From: Tetrapyrgos nigripes
Taxonomy: Eukaryota; Basidiomycota; Agaricomycetes; Agaricales; Campanellaceae
Assembly (NCBI GenBank): GCA_013368315.1
Contig: JAACJM010000103.1
Span: 232,375-296,374 of the forward strand
Length of the DNA stretch: 64,000 nucleotides
Direction: 5' to 3'
Made by a program: the position numbers and the translations under genes. Positions within the stretch are counted from its first letter, which is position 1; each line of letters starts with the position of its first letter. The notes under the pieces are model-generated. The model was not told the origin of the DNA. It was given only the letters and a program-made list of their open reading frames with translations, and did no database searches. Below are positions 11,637 to 22,450 of this stretch, piece after piece.

Positions 11637-13263
11637 AAACCCATTCAAACGCTCTCGGTCATCGTCGGGTCCTAACGATGTCCAGGATGATGTGGCACCG
11701 CGCACCTCATTATTCCGAAATTCTCTCCGTTCTTCTAAACGTCCGAATACTAGCACAGATTCGGTTTTTTCTACTGTATGTGATCCTACCTCCCAGGTGT
11801 TGACATGTTGTTAACAATCTCTTTCACTGCAGATTTTACACCGCAACCCCTTGAAAAGGGCGCCACGCTCTAATTCTATACCCGAAGTCTCCATAGCTTC
11901 CTCTTCAACTCTTCCCACATCTACCCCTACACCCGTTGCCTCAACCATCACCTCTACTGATCATATTCCTGATGTGCTTATCGTCTCTACCCATACCGCC
12001 ACCCGTTCCCCAGTCAATCACACACATCTTTCTACCCGCCCTGCTCGTAAAGCCAACGAAATCAAACCTTCGGATCTACGGCCACCTGTCCTTGCGAAGC
12101 ATCGGATCACAGACTGGGAGACTCCCTTCTCACTACAACAGAAGGAGATACATTCATCCAAGTTTCCCCAAAGGGTCATCTCATCTGCAGAAAAGGCCAT
12201 AGCTGGTTCTACCGTCGATGTCACCAAAGAAACCTATGCCGCAGGTCTAACCCGGTTTACGCAATACTGCGATGAACTGAATATCGACGAGAATCTACGG
12301 ATGCCTGCCGATAAGATGTTGATAGCGGGCTTTGTGGGTGAGCATATCGGTAAGGTCTCCGGCTCTACAATCTCGAACTGGTTGTCGGGTTTGAAGGCTT
12401 GGCATGAGACAAAGGGCGCTCCTTGGTGTGGAGATGACCGTTGGATCAGGATGGCTCGCAGGACCGCTCACCGTGAAGGTGTCATTCACAAACGCAAACC
12501 CTGTTCCCCTGTCACCCTCCGTCACCTCATTGTTCTTCATAAAGCCCTCGATTTCTCCATTCCATTCCACGTCGCAGTATGGGCTGTAGCCATCATCACA
12601 TTCTGGGCATGTCGGCGTCTCGGTGAGACAACTATCCCTTCCATTGCCAAATTCGACCCCAAGTTCCATGTCACCGGTGAAGCTGTTTTCTGTCACTTTC
12701 AACAACCGGATGGTACTCATGCTGTCTCATTCCACATCCCCTGGACTAAGACAACCCATGGGAATGGCGCTGATGTTATTGTCTCTGGCCTTATTGACGA
12801 TCCGGAAGGTATTTGTGGACTCAAGGCTTTAGCTCTCCACCTCAACGTTAACAAGGACGTTCCGAAATCTTATTCACTGTTTGGGTACATTGATGAGCAG
12901 GGTAACCCTCAGCACATGGTCAAGGACAAGTTCCTTGAACTATGTTTCGATATCTGGACTCGGGAATGTATCTGCAACGTCCTCGGCCACAGCTTCAGGA
13001 TTGGTGGTGCAGTCCACCTTCTCTCTCTTGGCCTTGCACCGGAATACGTTGCAGCAGTTGGTGGTTGGACGTCTCTTGCTTTCCTTTTGTATTGGCGCCG
13101 CATAGTGGAGATTGTGCCCGTTGCTATCCACAAGGCTATGGAATTGGAAAAGGTGAAGAAGGCTATCGAAGACTATCGTAAAAAGCAGTCCATTTCTAAT
13201 ACTATGATTGAGACCGTTGCCTCTGGACTTTCTTGTACCCCGAATGACTTCTTAGATGATTAG
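11629..13263 (+). CDS. Ngaro-like element ORF3, tyrosine recombinase
   Basis: The first exon (about 11629-11776) starts at MFKNPFKRSRSSSGPNDV. A GTATGT...CTGCAG intron ends near 11832, and the second exon runs to the stop at 13263. An N-terminal Ser/Thr/Pro-rich region is followed by a SAM-like core-binding domain (TKETYAAGLTRFTQYCDELN) and the catalytic domain: first Arg in FWACRRLGETT, HxxR in LGHSFRIGGAVH, and the candidate Tyr nucleophile in FLLYWRR. These are the residues expected of tyrosine recombinases that integrate circular DNA of DIRS-order elements. The ORF lies downstream of RT, as in Ngaro elements. The first exon overlaps the last bases of the RT ORF. Confidence 0.88.
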
Positions 13264-13741
13264 AATGTATTTCTTGTCCGGTACTCACTCTACCATGTAC
13301 ATGTGGTCTTTTCTTGTTCAATAATTAATGTGTCTTGTCAACATGGTTTGCCTGATTTATATCTTTCTCGCTGCGCTCTTTTGGGGGTCCAGCCACCTAC
13401 TATCTTAGGCATCTGTGCGTTGGAGCTCCACTCGTTTTGGGTGCTCCAGATGGCTTAAGATTTTGTCTTCTGGACCCTGGAAGCTCAGGTCTTGACCTTT
13501 GAGGTTTCTTTCCTTTGGGTTCTCCTTTTTAGGAACCCTTTCGCGTTCTCGACGCGTTTGCAAGCTATCACGATTCTAATCACGTGATCTGTCGCTTGCG
13601 CAGAACCTCTCAGGCCAAGCCCTCAGGCAAACCCCTCACAACTAGCATCTAAACTACTAGTTGTAGGTTTCTAGAGTATTCGGAATCTCACCGAATACTC
13701 ATTTCCCTTCTTTCTCCTTTCGTGCGGAAAACCTAGCTTAT

Positions 13742-14111
13742 CGTCGCAGGCTCTATATATGGAGTAAGGGACGTGACCCTTACATTACCTCCCCTTCGAG
13801 GCAATCTCCTTTCTGGGTTCCTCAGGCCCAGATCGGTGTCCTTATATAGAACACCCCGAATCGTTTCAGGTTTCCCACGCCTGTCCCGATCCTCAGCCAC
13901 TGGTTCCGTGAAGGGCGAAATCCCGAGGCCCTATGAAAAGGGGAGTTCCTCGAGGATCGAACCAGTGACCGTTTGTACCGAATATTCTGTAAAGGATTAG
14001 GTCAGCCTGCGATGAGACCCAACCTCCAACTGGACCAAAAGGCCACAATATTCGGTACGTGTGAATGCCGTCGCAGGCTCTATATATGGAGTAAGGGACG
14101 TGACCCTTACA
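13742..14111 (+). repeat. Ngaro B1-A2-B2 terminal block
   Basis: B1 (13742-13784) begins cgtcgcaggctctatatatg. A2 (13988-14066) and B2 (14069-14111) follow in that order. A2 equals A1, and B2 equals B1. The block marks the 3' end of the element and lets reverse transcription rebuild a circular intermediate. Confidence 0.9.
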
Positions 14112-15437
14112 CAGCTCTATAGATGGCTCTGGAAAGAAAGAAGAATGTATTCAAAGGGGAGTTTGATTCGTCAGTTCTTAGCAGGTCAGTTGATCGCAGC
14201 AATTCTCTCGTCATCCTCACCGAACGAATAGAAGGGAAGTATTGACGGCCAGAGCATAGGTAAGCTGACGGATAGGGCCATGGAATCGTTCTTGAGTTTC
14301 GTTGGTACTCATAGGCCATACGAGTTTATTATGAGCATGTCGTCGGAGGAAGTCCAGAGCAAGGGAAGATAGCGATAATGACTGGCGAGACCGGAAGTAG
14401 TATTAGTAACGAATTCGAACTTGAACTGACGTGCAACCGTGATGATTAAGACACACCAAGCGAAGCCACGATGCATTGCTATACAACATGATTTTTCTCC
14501 CTATTCGTATGCTCCAAGCTCAGAAAAAGGGCAAGGTGTAGGTAGTACTTGACGTATAATATTCAGAAGTGTGGGGGAAACATCGTCGCCTGAAGCCAGA
14601 CTGCCTCCGGTTGCTTGGTAAACCAAAGCGGGTAAGTCGCAGGTGAAGAATATCTTGGTATCTGGAAGAGTCGTTGTCAGACACATCTTCGAATAATCCG
14701 ACCGAAAATGATAAAATTTACTGCGAGGAGTGGTGTGGGTGCCACGATGGTCAGAACGATTCTAGTGACGAAGGCACCGGGGGAAAGACGATCCTTGGGT
14801 AAGTGGCTTTTGGAGGTTCAGTTGGACCCACTTACTGCAACGAAAATGCCCCAGAGTTGAGGAAATCATGACTAGACCACACACACCCGTACCAACCAGC
14901 CGTTTCCATAGCTCCAGCAAGGATGACGGTTTAGAGAAGGAACTAACGCCGATAGAAAACCGCTTGCACGAAGTGAAGGACTGTAAAAGATTATTAAATC
15001 ATTGGGCGACGCTGGATGAGAAGAGGTTTGAATCGGACGTATTTAGTACGTACCCGTAGTGATACCGAACAACGCCATAAACATTGTGCTAATCGTGAAG
15101 TTGGGGGTGTATCCGTAAGGGTTTTCGTCGTCGCCACTGATGGTGTTTGTGTCGGCTCGAGGGAGCAGGGTGAGCATGGTTGTGTATGTATCAAATATAG
15201 CTAAGGAAGGAGGTAGTCTCGATGATCCAGACTGACGATACATACTGGACACTCATCGTGTGTATGTATGTAGTCTGGTGTCAAGTGATAGGGCGCGGCC
15301 GCGCCAGAAATTAATGACCAATCTAATTTGTTCTCACGACGTACTTCCTCTCCTGTCCATCACCCGCCGCCCGACTCGCTGCATTCTGGACTCGAAATCT
15401 CACTCAGCTCTCTTCATCAACACTCATCAACGTCAAT

Positions 15438-15840
15438 ATGTCAAATAAAGTCCGAAAACCACGCAAGACCGCTACTAAATATAACCTCAGTACCGCTGAT
15501 ATTCCTATCATACCTACTGCACCACCCGACGCGTCAAACTACCGCTTTGTACCATATCCTCGGCCTACGCAAGCTCCTGGCTCTTCAAATGCTGGACCAA
15601 TACGTAGTCCACGCCGTTCTAGTCCAAGAAATCCGGGGTTTGGTCAAAACGCCGTTGACAGAACAGCTTCTCATCTTAACACTTCTCCGGCTTCTGGAAC
15701 CCCACTTCCCATCACTTCTACTTTCTATACTCCTTCATTCTCCTCCTTTCCGGGCTCAGATACACTACCAGCTGTACCAGACACTCCGTCAACGCTTGTA
15801 AACTCGTCATTCGATGGATCCGTACTCGGAAGCCCTATCT
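15438..15840 (+). pseudogene. truncated Pro/Ser-rich ORF of the helicase element
   Basis: The ORF opens at ATG 15438 just inside the left inverted repeat (MSNKVRKPRKTATKYNLS) and continues with a Pro/Ser/Thr-rich, probably disordered sequence. The frame stays open to 15959, but from about 15840 it runs antisense to helicase exon 2, so only the first 130 or so residues look genuine. I read it as the 5' end of the second gene of the parent transposon. Its function is not recognised. Confidence 0.5.
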
Positions 15841-15849
15841 CAATTCCAT

Positions 15850-16372
15850 CAAAATCAATGTTATTCAGATCGACGCAGATCAGCTGCCACATCTTGCAGT
15901 CGCAGATGAGCGAGGCAAGGTCGTCCTTCTTGAGGCGATACTCGGTGATCTTCTCGTGACAGTAGGAAAGGCCTTGTAGGCCAAAATCGTTACATTCTTG
16001 AATCTATATATGTATGTAGTGAGAAAGTCAGCTGTGTGTATTGTATATCAATCAAATACATACAATGCTAGTGGCTAGACCCTTAGTTGGAGTGACAACG
16101 ACTGCTACTGGTCGCTCACGTACGACAAATGCGGGATACAGGTGCGGATTGGACCGGATTTCCATATGTACGAGGAGAGGAATGATGTACATGCTGGATT
16201 TTCCCTCGCCAGTAGCAGCAAAAAGTAACAAGTTCTCTCCAGAGAGGACTCTGGGGATGTTCTCGAGCTGATAGTCACGAAGCCCATTAGGCCATTGAGG
16301 AACTCGCCGAGAAATGACAGATTTGAGTGCATTGAGACCTTCGGAGTCAGTCCATGTGGGTGTGAGAGCCAT
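15850..16372 (-). pseudogene. RecQ-like superfamily II helicase fragment (element-borne)
   Basis: Exon 1 (to 16064) contains LRDYQLENIPRVLSGENLL, the P-loop ATGEGKSS (motif I) and RPVAVVVTPTKGLATSI (motif Ia). A GTATGT donor follows, and after an intron (acceptor at 16004-16005) the frame resumes with IQECNDFGLQGLSYCHEKIT and DCKMWQLICVDLNNIDF. That order matches fungal RecQ-like helicases. Everything after this, including DEAH motif II and motifs III-VI, is missing, so it cannot be an active helicase. The likely start is the Met at about 16372. The gene is at the right end of the transposon and reads inward. Confidence 0.75.
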
Positions 16373-16570
16373 AAGACCAAAGGCGAGATGACTAGAAACG
16401 AGTTCTGATGTGTTTTGAAGATCCTGGGGTAGGTAGTCGAGAATAAACGCGTATAAGTATGGAGCAAGCTTTGAGGACACGACGCGGTCAGAGCCTGAGT
16501 GACTGTGGGAACAACTTAGCTTAGTCACTAATTTCTGGCACGGCCGCGCCTCAGAGAAAACAATAAGACT

Positions 16571-18412
16571 AGGAAGGAGGTGGAAAGGTGGCACACGAGT
16601 TGTTCCAACACGACATAAGTAACCTGCCAGTGGCATTAAGTAATTTGACGTCTAGTTGTATCCTGTTCTCCGCAGTTGTTGCAGAAGAATAATTGGTTTT
16701 GGATTGCAGACACCTCTCCGTCGTGCGCGCTAAGGACCAATTGCCGTTCAATACTTATTGTCCCAGTGTTAAAATTTGACTTGTTCGGGGATCTACAACC
16801 TCAACAATGAAAATCTCCAGCCTCGGTCGTGGCACCTATGCTGGCAATCCATAAAAAGTACGTCGAGCTCCACTTTTGGACTTGCTTTGAATCGTTCTCT
16901 TACATTATTCAAGCAACTCATTGCTTACAGGGGCGACGTTACTACTTGTATCACTTCTGAATTAGTACTTGATTTCTTCAAGTTTCCAAAAATCCTAGAA
17001 TTGACCTACTCCTGGCTGATATAAATCACTTGGAAATCTCTTGGAAATCTCGCAGCGCCATCATCCGCGCTCTGTATTGGCTTACTGAAGTCGGAAGAAT
17101 AGGACCGAGTATCTAACAAAGCTCTTGGTTACTCATTGCATCCTGAATACCTAGAGGACAATCGAAGGACGATTCGCGCCAAATTCGCGCAGTACATTTA
17201 CGGCCGTCGGCCGTCGGGGAGCAACGACGTCCATCCGGTCCGGTCCGGAACGGGACTAGGTGCTTATTCAAACTCCGACAACCCATACCACCATCTCCTC
17301 TGCAGTGTTCTCCAAGTGTTCTCGATTTCCCCAGCTTTTTACTTTGTGTCCTATCTGAAACCAAGTTCTAAAACTAATAAGGAAAGACTCGAGTGCAATG
17401 TGTGAAGTAAATATGGAGCATCGGTATCATACTTTTGTGACGTGAGTCCTGGTTTTCCCTATAAAGGTTTTGATCGCAATTATCGTTATGACAGCTTGTT
17501 TGTATGTCCTTCTCTGCGGAGAGTGACGTGGAGCTTGTAACCATACATATAAGTATCTATTCTATGCACCGTTATTGACAAGTTGGTTTCGTCGTCTTTC
17601 TCATTATTATGCTCACGTAGGTGTATGCGTCATCCTCCCCGTCAGCAATGGCATGAATATCGAGGTACGGTAAATAAATCAAAGTCCGAGTCTGCCATAG
17701 AAATCGGCTTCGATGTCTTCTTATCCTTATTCCTTTCGTTTGTATAATTCAATTTTTCTAGAGCAAATCTTTTCACCAGTAAACTTACTATGCCCGAACT
17801 ACCAGCCTGTGCTCTCTTGCTGCTATCGTTTTATTTACCCGGGAGTCTACTGTGGCTGTGGTTTGGTCAGCTCTACCCCGTATGTATTTTCTTTCCCTTT
17901 CGTCTTACTAACTTGGTTCATAATGAAGTCAACTACAGCCAAGGGCGATAACTTACTCTACGTCGACGTGCCAACAAGTCAACTCTCATACGGAATGCAA
18001 CACCTGTAAGGGGTTTCGGTTGGGTCCCGAGCCCGAAGCTGGGAAGGAGGCCGCCTATGGGCGCTTGTTCTGCAAATCTCTGCCTCGTCTTACCAATCGT
18101 CGCCGCACTAGCCGCTGAGGGCCGAATTCTGTAAATGGCCCGCTGTACAATTTCAAGAACAGGTGAGTCGTTGAACATACGCCTTGAGCGTTCAACTGAT
18201 GTATGTATATCAGTTGCAGCTTACTAGGAGAGCTGACATTGACCGGACGTTTAGTCATCTAGGTGTGGCTTGAAGCTTGTCGCCCTCAGGCACCGTATTA
18301 TCAATGTTCATATTGTCTCGCATCTACCTCTATCGTTTTTACTCTGGGTAAATTCTTTCCAATGCTTATAAGGAGGCAGCCAAATGTCAACCATTGCTAT
18401 CAAGTCTCATTC
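16571..18412. other. non-coding part of duplicated unit 1
   Basis: This sequence is colinear with unit 2 (22330-22450, 24115-24450 and 36941-37620). It preserves empty sites for the copia element (about 16693-16720) and for the 2-kb repeat pair (about 17308-17345). No coding gene was recognised. It contains the upstream region of the secreted-protein gene. Confidence 0.55.
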
Positions 18413-19255
18413 ATGTTCATGTTCAACAGCCTTTTGCTCACTGCTCTTGTCCTGGTTCCCACTTGGGCCGCAAGTATGGCTCGTGGAGATGATCCTCAGG
18501 GATGTGCAGACCTCCTACCAGATTTCAGTGCTTTGCCGTGAGTCTCTCTCTCTCCAGATTATACTACGATCTGATTGGCATTCTGGTCATAAATTCTGAT
18601 GTATTTGCATATAGGAATAAGACGAGCAGCGGAAAATTCATGATTCTCTTCAATTCACAGGCAGTTGAAGGCGGGGTACGTCAGTTGGTAGTGTCTTGTC
18701 TTTGTTCTTGGCGCTTATGGTGTTTCTCAGGAAGCGAGATTAGAAGAGCTCGTCAAAAACATTCAAGCATTCGTAGCCACGGGTGCTGAGCCTGATACTG
18801 TACGTTTCTCAGCCCCATCGTAAATTTGGATGTATATTGACTGGGATGGATGGTATTGATTAACCTCACAGCTTACTTATCGTCCAGTTCGTGTAGTGGA
18901 CAACAACGGTAACCCTACCGGCGCATATGTCAACATTGTAAGTCTTGAATCTTGTAGTACGAATATTGGCCACCAAACGGACTCATGTGTCACGTCGTTG
19001 ACTCATAGGAAGAGTACACAGGTATGCTACTCAAATTGGTCTTCCAGTGATAGGAAGCTGATATTTCCTTCATTTTATGTTATAGATAAGAGTGCTTTAG
19101 TGTCTCATTTGCAGAGCGCAGCAGGCTGTCAATTTTTGCGAGAATCACCTCCTTTGATCGCTTCACAAACCTTTACAGTAGTAGACGGTAAGTTATTCTA
19201 TGAAGCTACCGCGAATGCTGTATGATCTCATTAAATTCTGACCACAGAGTACTAA
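18413..19255 (+). CDS. small secreted protein, copy 1 (147 aa)
   Basis: Seven exons (18413-18537, 18615-18675, 18731-18799, 18872-18937, 19009-19021, 19086-19187, 19248-19255) total 444 nt and splice cleanly with GT-AG borders. One exon is only 13 nt. The product begins with a signal-peptide-like MFMFNSLLLTALVLVPTWAA. The mature part has two cysteines and the segments SSGKFMILFNSQAVEGG, LEELVKNIQAFVATG, SALVSHLQSAAG and SQTFTVVDEY. Its basic-hydrophobic beta / helix / beta pattern faintly resembles peptidase inhibitor I9 / propeptide folds, but that is only a suggestion. The paralogue at 37624-38438 has identical exon lengths. Extracellular location is inferred from the leader. Confidence 0.75.
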
Positions 19256-19392
19256 GCTCTACTGTCAATATTCTTAATGCCTATGACTCGAACGGTAGCG
19301 TACTTTGTTTCCAGCTGTATATCTTGTTCTAGGCATACTATAAAATGTTGAATCCAAAAACCTTGATATCGCAGAGTGGACGATTAAAGTTA

Positions 19393-19734
19393 CAGCTATT
19401 TCAGGTACATACAGTGACCGACAAAACTGATGTCACCCCCGTTACCAGATTCAATTCAAAAACTCAATTACTATTAGGGGGTGACATCAGTTTTGTAAGG
19501 CGCGACTCAAAATTTTCACGCGTCAAAATCTGTCCAAATCTTCCGAGCCCAATCTTCCGCAGGCTCCATCGCCCTCAATTCTGTAGATTTTTGGACAATT
19601 CTTGCACATTTTGGCAGTGTGTATCGATCGGTAGGTCCTTCCAGAATTTTAGAGTACTTGGAAGGTTGGGCCGGAGGGTTTCCAGACGCGCGGGAAAAAA
19701 AATTGGGTCGCGCCTTATGTACTTGAAATAGCTG
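19393..19734. mobile_element. 342-bp TA-flanked MITE (Tc1/mariner type)
   Basis: The 16-bp inverted repeats are cagctatttcaggtac (left) and its complement with one change (right), flanked by TA at 19391-19392 and 19735-19736. The paralogous region near 38570 has a single TA, so the insertion is direct. Inside, acagtgaccgacaaaactga (from 19411) followed by tgtcaccccc resembles a Tc1-type terminus, and gggggtgacatcagtttt at 19477-19494 is its inverted partner, forming a hairpin. It has no ORF. Confidence 0.8.
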
Positions 19735-19799
19735 TAAAAAGCAAAAAGAGAGCGTACGTATTACGAGGCCTTTAGGCTGAGTTAATTTATGTCGCAGTG

Positions 19800-20150
19800 G
19801 GTATTCGCTACAGAGATGATCAGAAGTATGTACTTACATTTTTGGCTGTGATGTCGTAGAAAGTGATAGTCCTGTCATCCCATTTCCGAGTCGGAAATGT
19901 TGGCAAAGGAAACCTGACGCATGAAATCGATATCTGCCATGTTTATATGCTCACCTCTCGCGTCATTTATCATGGCCACCGATAGGGGCAATGGAGAAGT
20001 CCGACGGAGTTTTAAAGTTGGCCGGAAAACCGGCATATACTTTTTTACCTTCTAAAGCCTTCAAGAAAGCGCAGGGATGGATATTTACCGGGTTTTCCGG
20101 TGATTGGGAGACCTTGCATTAGCTTGTACCGGGATGTCGCAGGAGATAAC
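19800..20150 (-). pseudogene. glutathione transferase remnants (exon-1 relics)
   Basis: 19840-19910 is the counterpart of exon 1 of the intact GST at 38662-39469 (complement encodes TITFYDITAKN next to a gtaagt donor), but its start and the entire second exon are gone. A second relic at 20080-20150 reads SPNHRKTR-like sequence before a gtaaat donor, the counterpart of WSPNTWKIR; the same relic occurs at about 39690-39780. The catalytic and C-terminal GST domains are absent. Unit 1 therefore lacks a functional GST. Confidence 0.6.
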
Positions 20151-20199
20151 TTCCATATCACAAGAAGGAGCCTCGGGAAGGAAGGAAAGAAAGCCTCGT

Positions 20200-20560
20200 T
20201 CCCCTTACCAAGTATGCCCTGCTTTGTAATTTCATGCGATTAGGCATTCATAGACTAAGACTGTCAGATGGTACAGTGAGACGAAGTCTTATTACGCGTT
20301 TTCCTCTTCTAAGGTCTTCTATTCCAGGTTCTGCTCAACGATTCGATTAACTTGGTCCCTGTTATTAAGTCATGGATGCAATCGAGAGGACTTGATTGAC
20401 CGCAGCGACAAGCGACTGCTCAAAGCATGGACGGTACGACTGCGCTTGCAAGCTCGAGAATGGCTTCGGGATGCGCAGCAGGAAAACATCTGCGTATCTA
20501 TCCTTTTCCAACTTTCTTCCTTTCGTAGTTAGGTTCATCGATGTCGACATACCTTAGTCT
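20200..20560. repeat. repeated tail segment, copy 1
   Basis: The segment beginning ttaccaagtatgccctgctt recurs at 41366, at 45203 and, in its second half, at 46742. It marks the junctions between duplicated units and gives the empty site for the PHD-bearing element at 39841-41357. No gene was recognised. Confidence 0.65.
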
Positions 20561-20876
20561 AGTTTTTAGGCGGAATTGAATATCATTTTGTAAACAAATG
20601 TGGGGGCTGCCAGCGTCGGCAGTTCGGGTGTCCGAGGTCCATGTGACACCAACATCGTCGGGAGTGGAGCTGCGGGCCGGGTCACAGCAAGCCGCCGTCC
20701 GTGCAGAAAAAAAGTACGCAAGAATTCGGCACCATAGCTTCATTGCTACGAGCCAATGAATACATATACTCCGACCTACTAAAACCGTGCTCAACCCGAA
20801 GATAAATAGCAAAGAATGTGTCCAAAAAAGGTCCAAATGTGAATTCCTTCCGTTGAAAGATTTCGTCCAATCAGCG

Positions 20877-22311
20877 TCAGACCACGGCGGCACCCTCGTT
20901 TCTATCGCTCATCATCAAATCCGAGTTCCAGTCGCTCGACGCCGTACTTTTCAATTTATCGTTGAACTCCTGCTCACTGTCCATCAGCCTTCCAACATGA
21001 ACGGCATTGTAGGTAAACATAGCGAGGACGATCATGGTTCCATCCGGAATAAAACTGCGGTTGGATCACGCCACAATAAATAAAAACAACATCAGCTTGA
21101 CATGAGCGAGAAATCAACGCAATTGATTGCGAATCCCCTACCGAAAGGCCACTGAGTATGAATGATAGTTCCCTCGATTCCGTTAGCAAGTTCCGCAGTT
21201 CTATAGATGGCTCTAAGGTTTGATTCCGTTAGTTCATGCAAGGTCAGTTGATCGCAGCAATTCTCTCATCCTCACCGAACGAATAGAAGGCAAGTGTTGA
21301 CAGCCATACGCATACTAGATGAGCTTTCGGATAGGGCCTTGGAATCGTTCTCGAGGAGTTTCGTCGGTACTCATAGGTCGAACAGGCTTTCTATGAGCAT
21401 GTCGTCGGAGGAAGTCGAGCGCGAGGATAGCAAAGATGGCGATGATGACTGGCGAGGCCGGAAGTATTAGCTACAAGCTGGCGCGCAACTATGATGATTA
21501 AGACACACCAAGTGAAGCCACGATGCTATACAACATGATTTTTTCTCCCTATTCGTATTCTCCAAGCTCAGACAAAAGGGCAAGGTGTAGGTAGTACTTG
21601 ACGTACAATATTCAGAAGCGTGGGGGAAACATCGTCGCCTGAAGCCAGAGTGCCTTGAGAAACCAAAGCGAGTAAGTCACAGGTAAAGAATATCTTGGTA
21701 TCTGAAAGAGTTGTTGTCAGATATATCCTCGTATAATCCTAGTAGTTGATACAACTCACACCAGCAAGGCTTCACCCAGCTATAAGCCGTCCCCAGTCTT
21801 CGAATAATCCGACCGAAAATGATAAAATTTGCTGCGAGGAGTGGTGTGGGTGCCACGATGGTCAGAACGATTCTAGTGGCGGAGACACCGGGGGAAAGAC
21901 GATCGGTGGGTAAGTGGCTTTTGGAAGCTCATTTGGACCCACTTACTGCAACGTAAATGCCCCAGAGTTGATGACATCGTGACTAGACCACACACGTCCG
22001 TACCAACCAGCCGTTTCCATAGCTCCAGCAAGGATGACGGTGTAGAGAAGGAACCAACGCCGACAGAAAACCGCTTGCCCGAGGTGAAGGACTGCAAAAG
22101 CCATCATTAAATCATTGGGCGACGCTGAATGAGAAGAGGTTTGACTTGGACGTACTTAGTACGTACCCGTAGTGATATCGAACAACGCCATAAACATTGT
22201 GCTAATCATAAAGTTGGGGGTGTATCCGTAAGGGTTTTCGGAGTCGCCACTGGTGGCATTTGTGTCGGCTCGAGGGGGCAGGGTGAGCATGGTTGTGTAT
22301 GTATCAAACAT
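20877..22311 (-). pseudogene. RTA1-family membrane protein copy 2, frameshifted
   Basis: The start ATG is at 22311. Exons encode the leader with NPYGYTPN, then VLHLGQAVFCRRWFLLYTVI, WYGRVWSSHDV, IVLTIVAPTPLLAANFIIFG, DTKIFFTCDLLALVSQ, ELANGIEGTIIHTQWPF and a tail ending at 20877. This is the standard RTA1 order of TM segments and loops, although the exon carrying the later GGIIFQL-type segment is poorly preserved. In the last exon ccatccggaat (about 21041) has two extra bases against ccatcgaat in copy 1. This shifts the frame just after the QWPF exon and creates an early stop. A possible functional truncated protein cannot be excluded. Confidence 0.75.
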
Positions 22312-22450
22312 AGCTAAGGAAGGAGGTGGAAAGGTGGCACACGAGTTGTTCCAACACGACATAAGTGACCTGCCAGTGGCATTAAGTAATTTGACGTCTA
22401 GTTGTATCCTGTTCTCCGCAGTTGTTGCAGAAGAATAATTGGTTTTGGAT

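Larger units (their letters stand above)
7657..14111 (+). mobile_element. Ngaro-like (DIRS-order) tyrosine-recombinase retrotransposon, apparently intact
   Basis: The 6455-bp element has the diagnostic split direct repeat order A1-ORFs-B1-A2-B2. A1 is 7657-7735 and A2 is 13988-14066 (79/79 identical); B1 is 13742-13784 and B2 is 14069-14111 (43/43 identical). Inside are a gag-like ORF with zinc knuckles, an RT/RNase H ORF and a tyrosine recombinase ORF, all open once two introns are removed. There is no integrase and no LTR. It sits in a minus-strand RTA1 gene; the uninterrupted paralogous site is at about 21190-21215. A 5-bp cagct flanks both ends (7652-7656, 14112-14116), either microhomology or a short duplication. 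Identical repeats imply recent insertion. Confidence 0.92.
7343..15198 (-). pseudogene. RTA1-family membrane protein copy 1, disrupted
   Basis: Exons of an RTA1-like (multi-TM, lipid-translocating-exporter family) gene lie on both sides of the Ngaro-like insertion. The N-terminal exon (about 15198-15045) encodes a Thr/Asp-rich leader and NPYGYTPN, the family hallmark before TM1. Further exons follow through about 14120 (CDLPALVYQATGGSLASGDD, PSIRSVR). The C-terminal exons resume at 7650-7343 (VVLAMFTYNAFHVGRP and a hydrophilic tail). Two lesions are clear. The retrotransposon 7657-14111 splits the exon encoding RAIYRTAELA-type sequence. The start codon has also become ATA: the paralogue has cat at 22309-22311 and this copy has tat at 15196-15198. 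Both predict a null gene. Confidence 0.8.
15215..16570. mobile_element. deletion derivative of a helicase-encoding DNA transposon, 11-bp target duplication
   Basis: The paralogous uninterrupted site lies at about 22313-22335. Here aggaaggaggt occurs on both sides (15204-15214 and 16571-16581), a perfect 11-bp direct repeat. Near the ends lie long imperfect inverted repeats: 15292-15337 reads ggcgcggccgcgccagaaat and onward, and matches the complement of 16550-16505 at most positions. Two genes point inward: a + strand ORF (15438 onward) and a minus-strand RecQ-like helicase fragment. They collide near 15830-15850, where the middle of a larger two-gene element appears to have been deleted. A 57-bp stretch (15215-15271) lies outside the paired repeats, so the exact left terminus is uncertain. 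Confidence 0.7.
7080..20560. repeat. segmental duplication, unit 1 (RTA1 / secreted protein / GST)
   Basis: Colinear similarity to unit 2 (20600-41760) is visible by eye. 7080-7656 matches 20610-21195; 14112-15214 matches 21196-22325; 16571-17310 matches 22330-22450 plus 24115-24450; 17320-19740 matches 36941-38600; 19850-20480 matches 39400-39830 plus 41366-41680. The breaks in colinearity are transposon insertions. Unit 1 holds the Ngaro-like element (7657-14111), the helicase-fragment element (15215-16570) and a MITE (19393-19734). Its GST copy is reduced to remnants. Confidence 0.8.

Noticed and set aside
7652..14116. 5-bp cagct as a true target duplication of the Ngaro element
   Set aside because: Tyrosine-recombinase elements normally leave none; it may be microhomology, so it was not used to classify the element.
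15272..16570. Alternative left border of the helicase element at 15272
   Set aside because: The agtct spacing to the inner repeat matches the right end, but no target duplication flanks 15272; the 11-bp repeat supports 15215.
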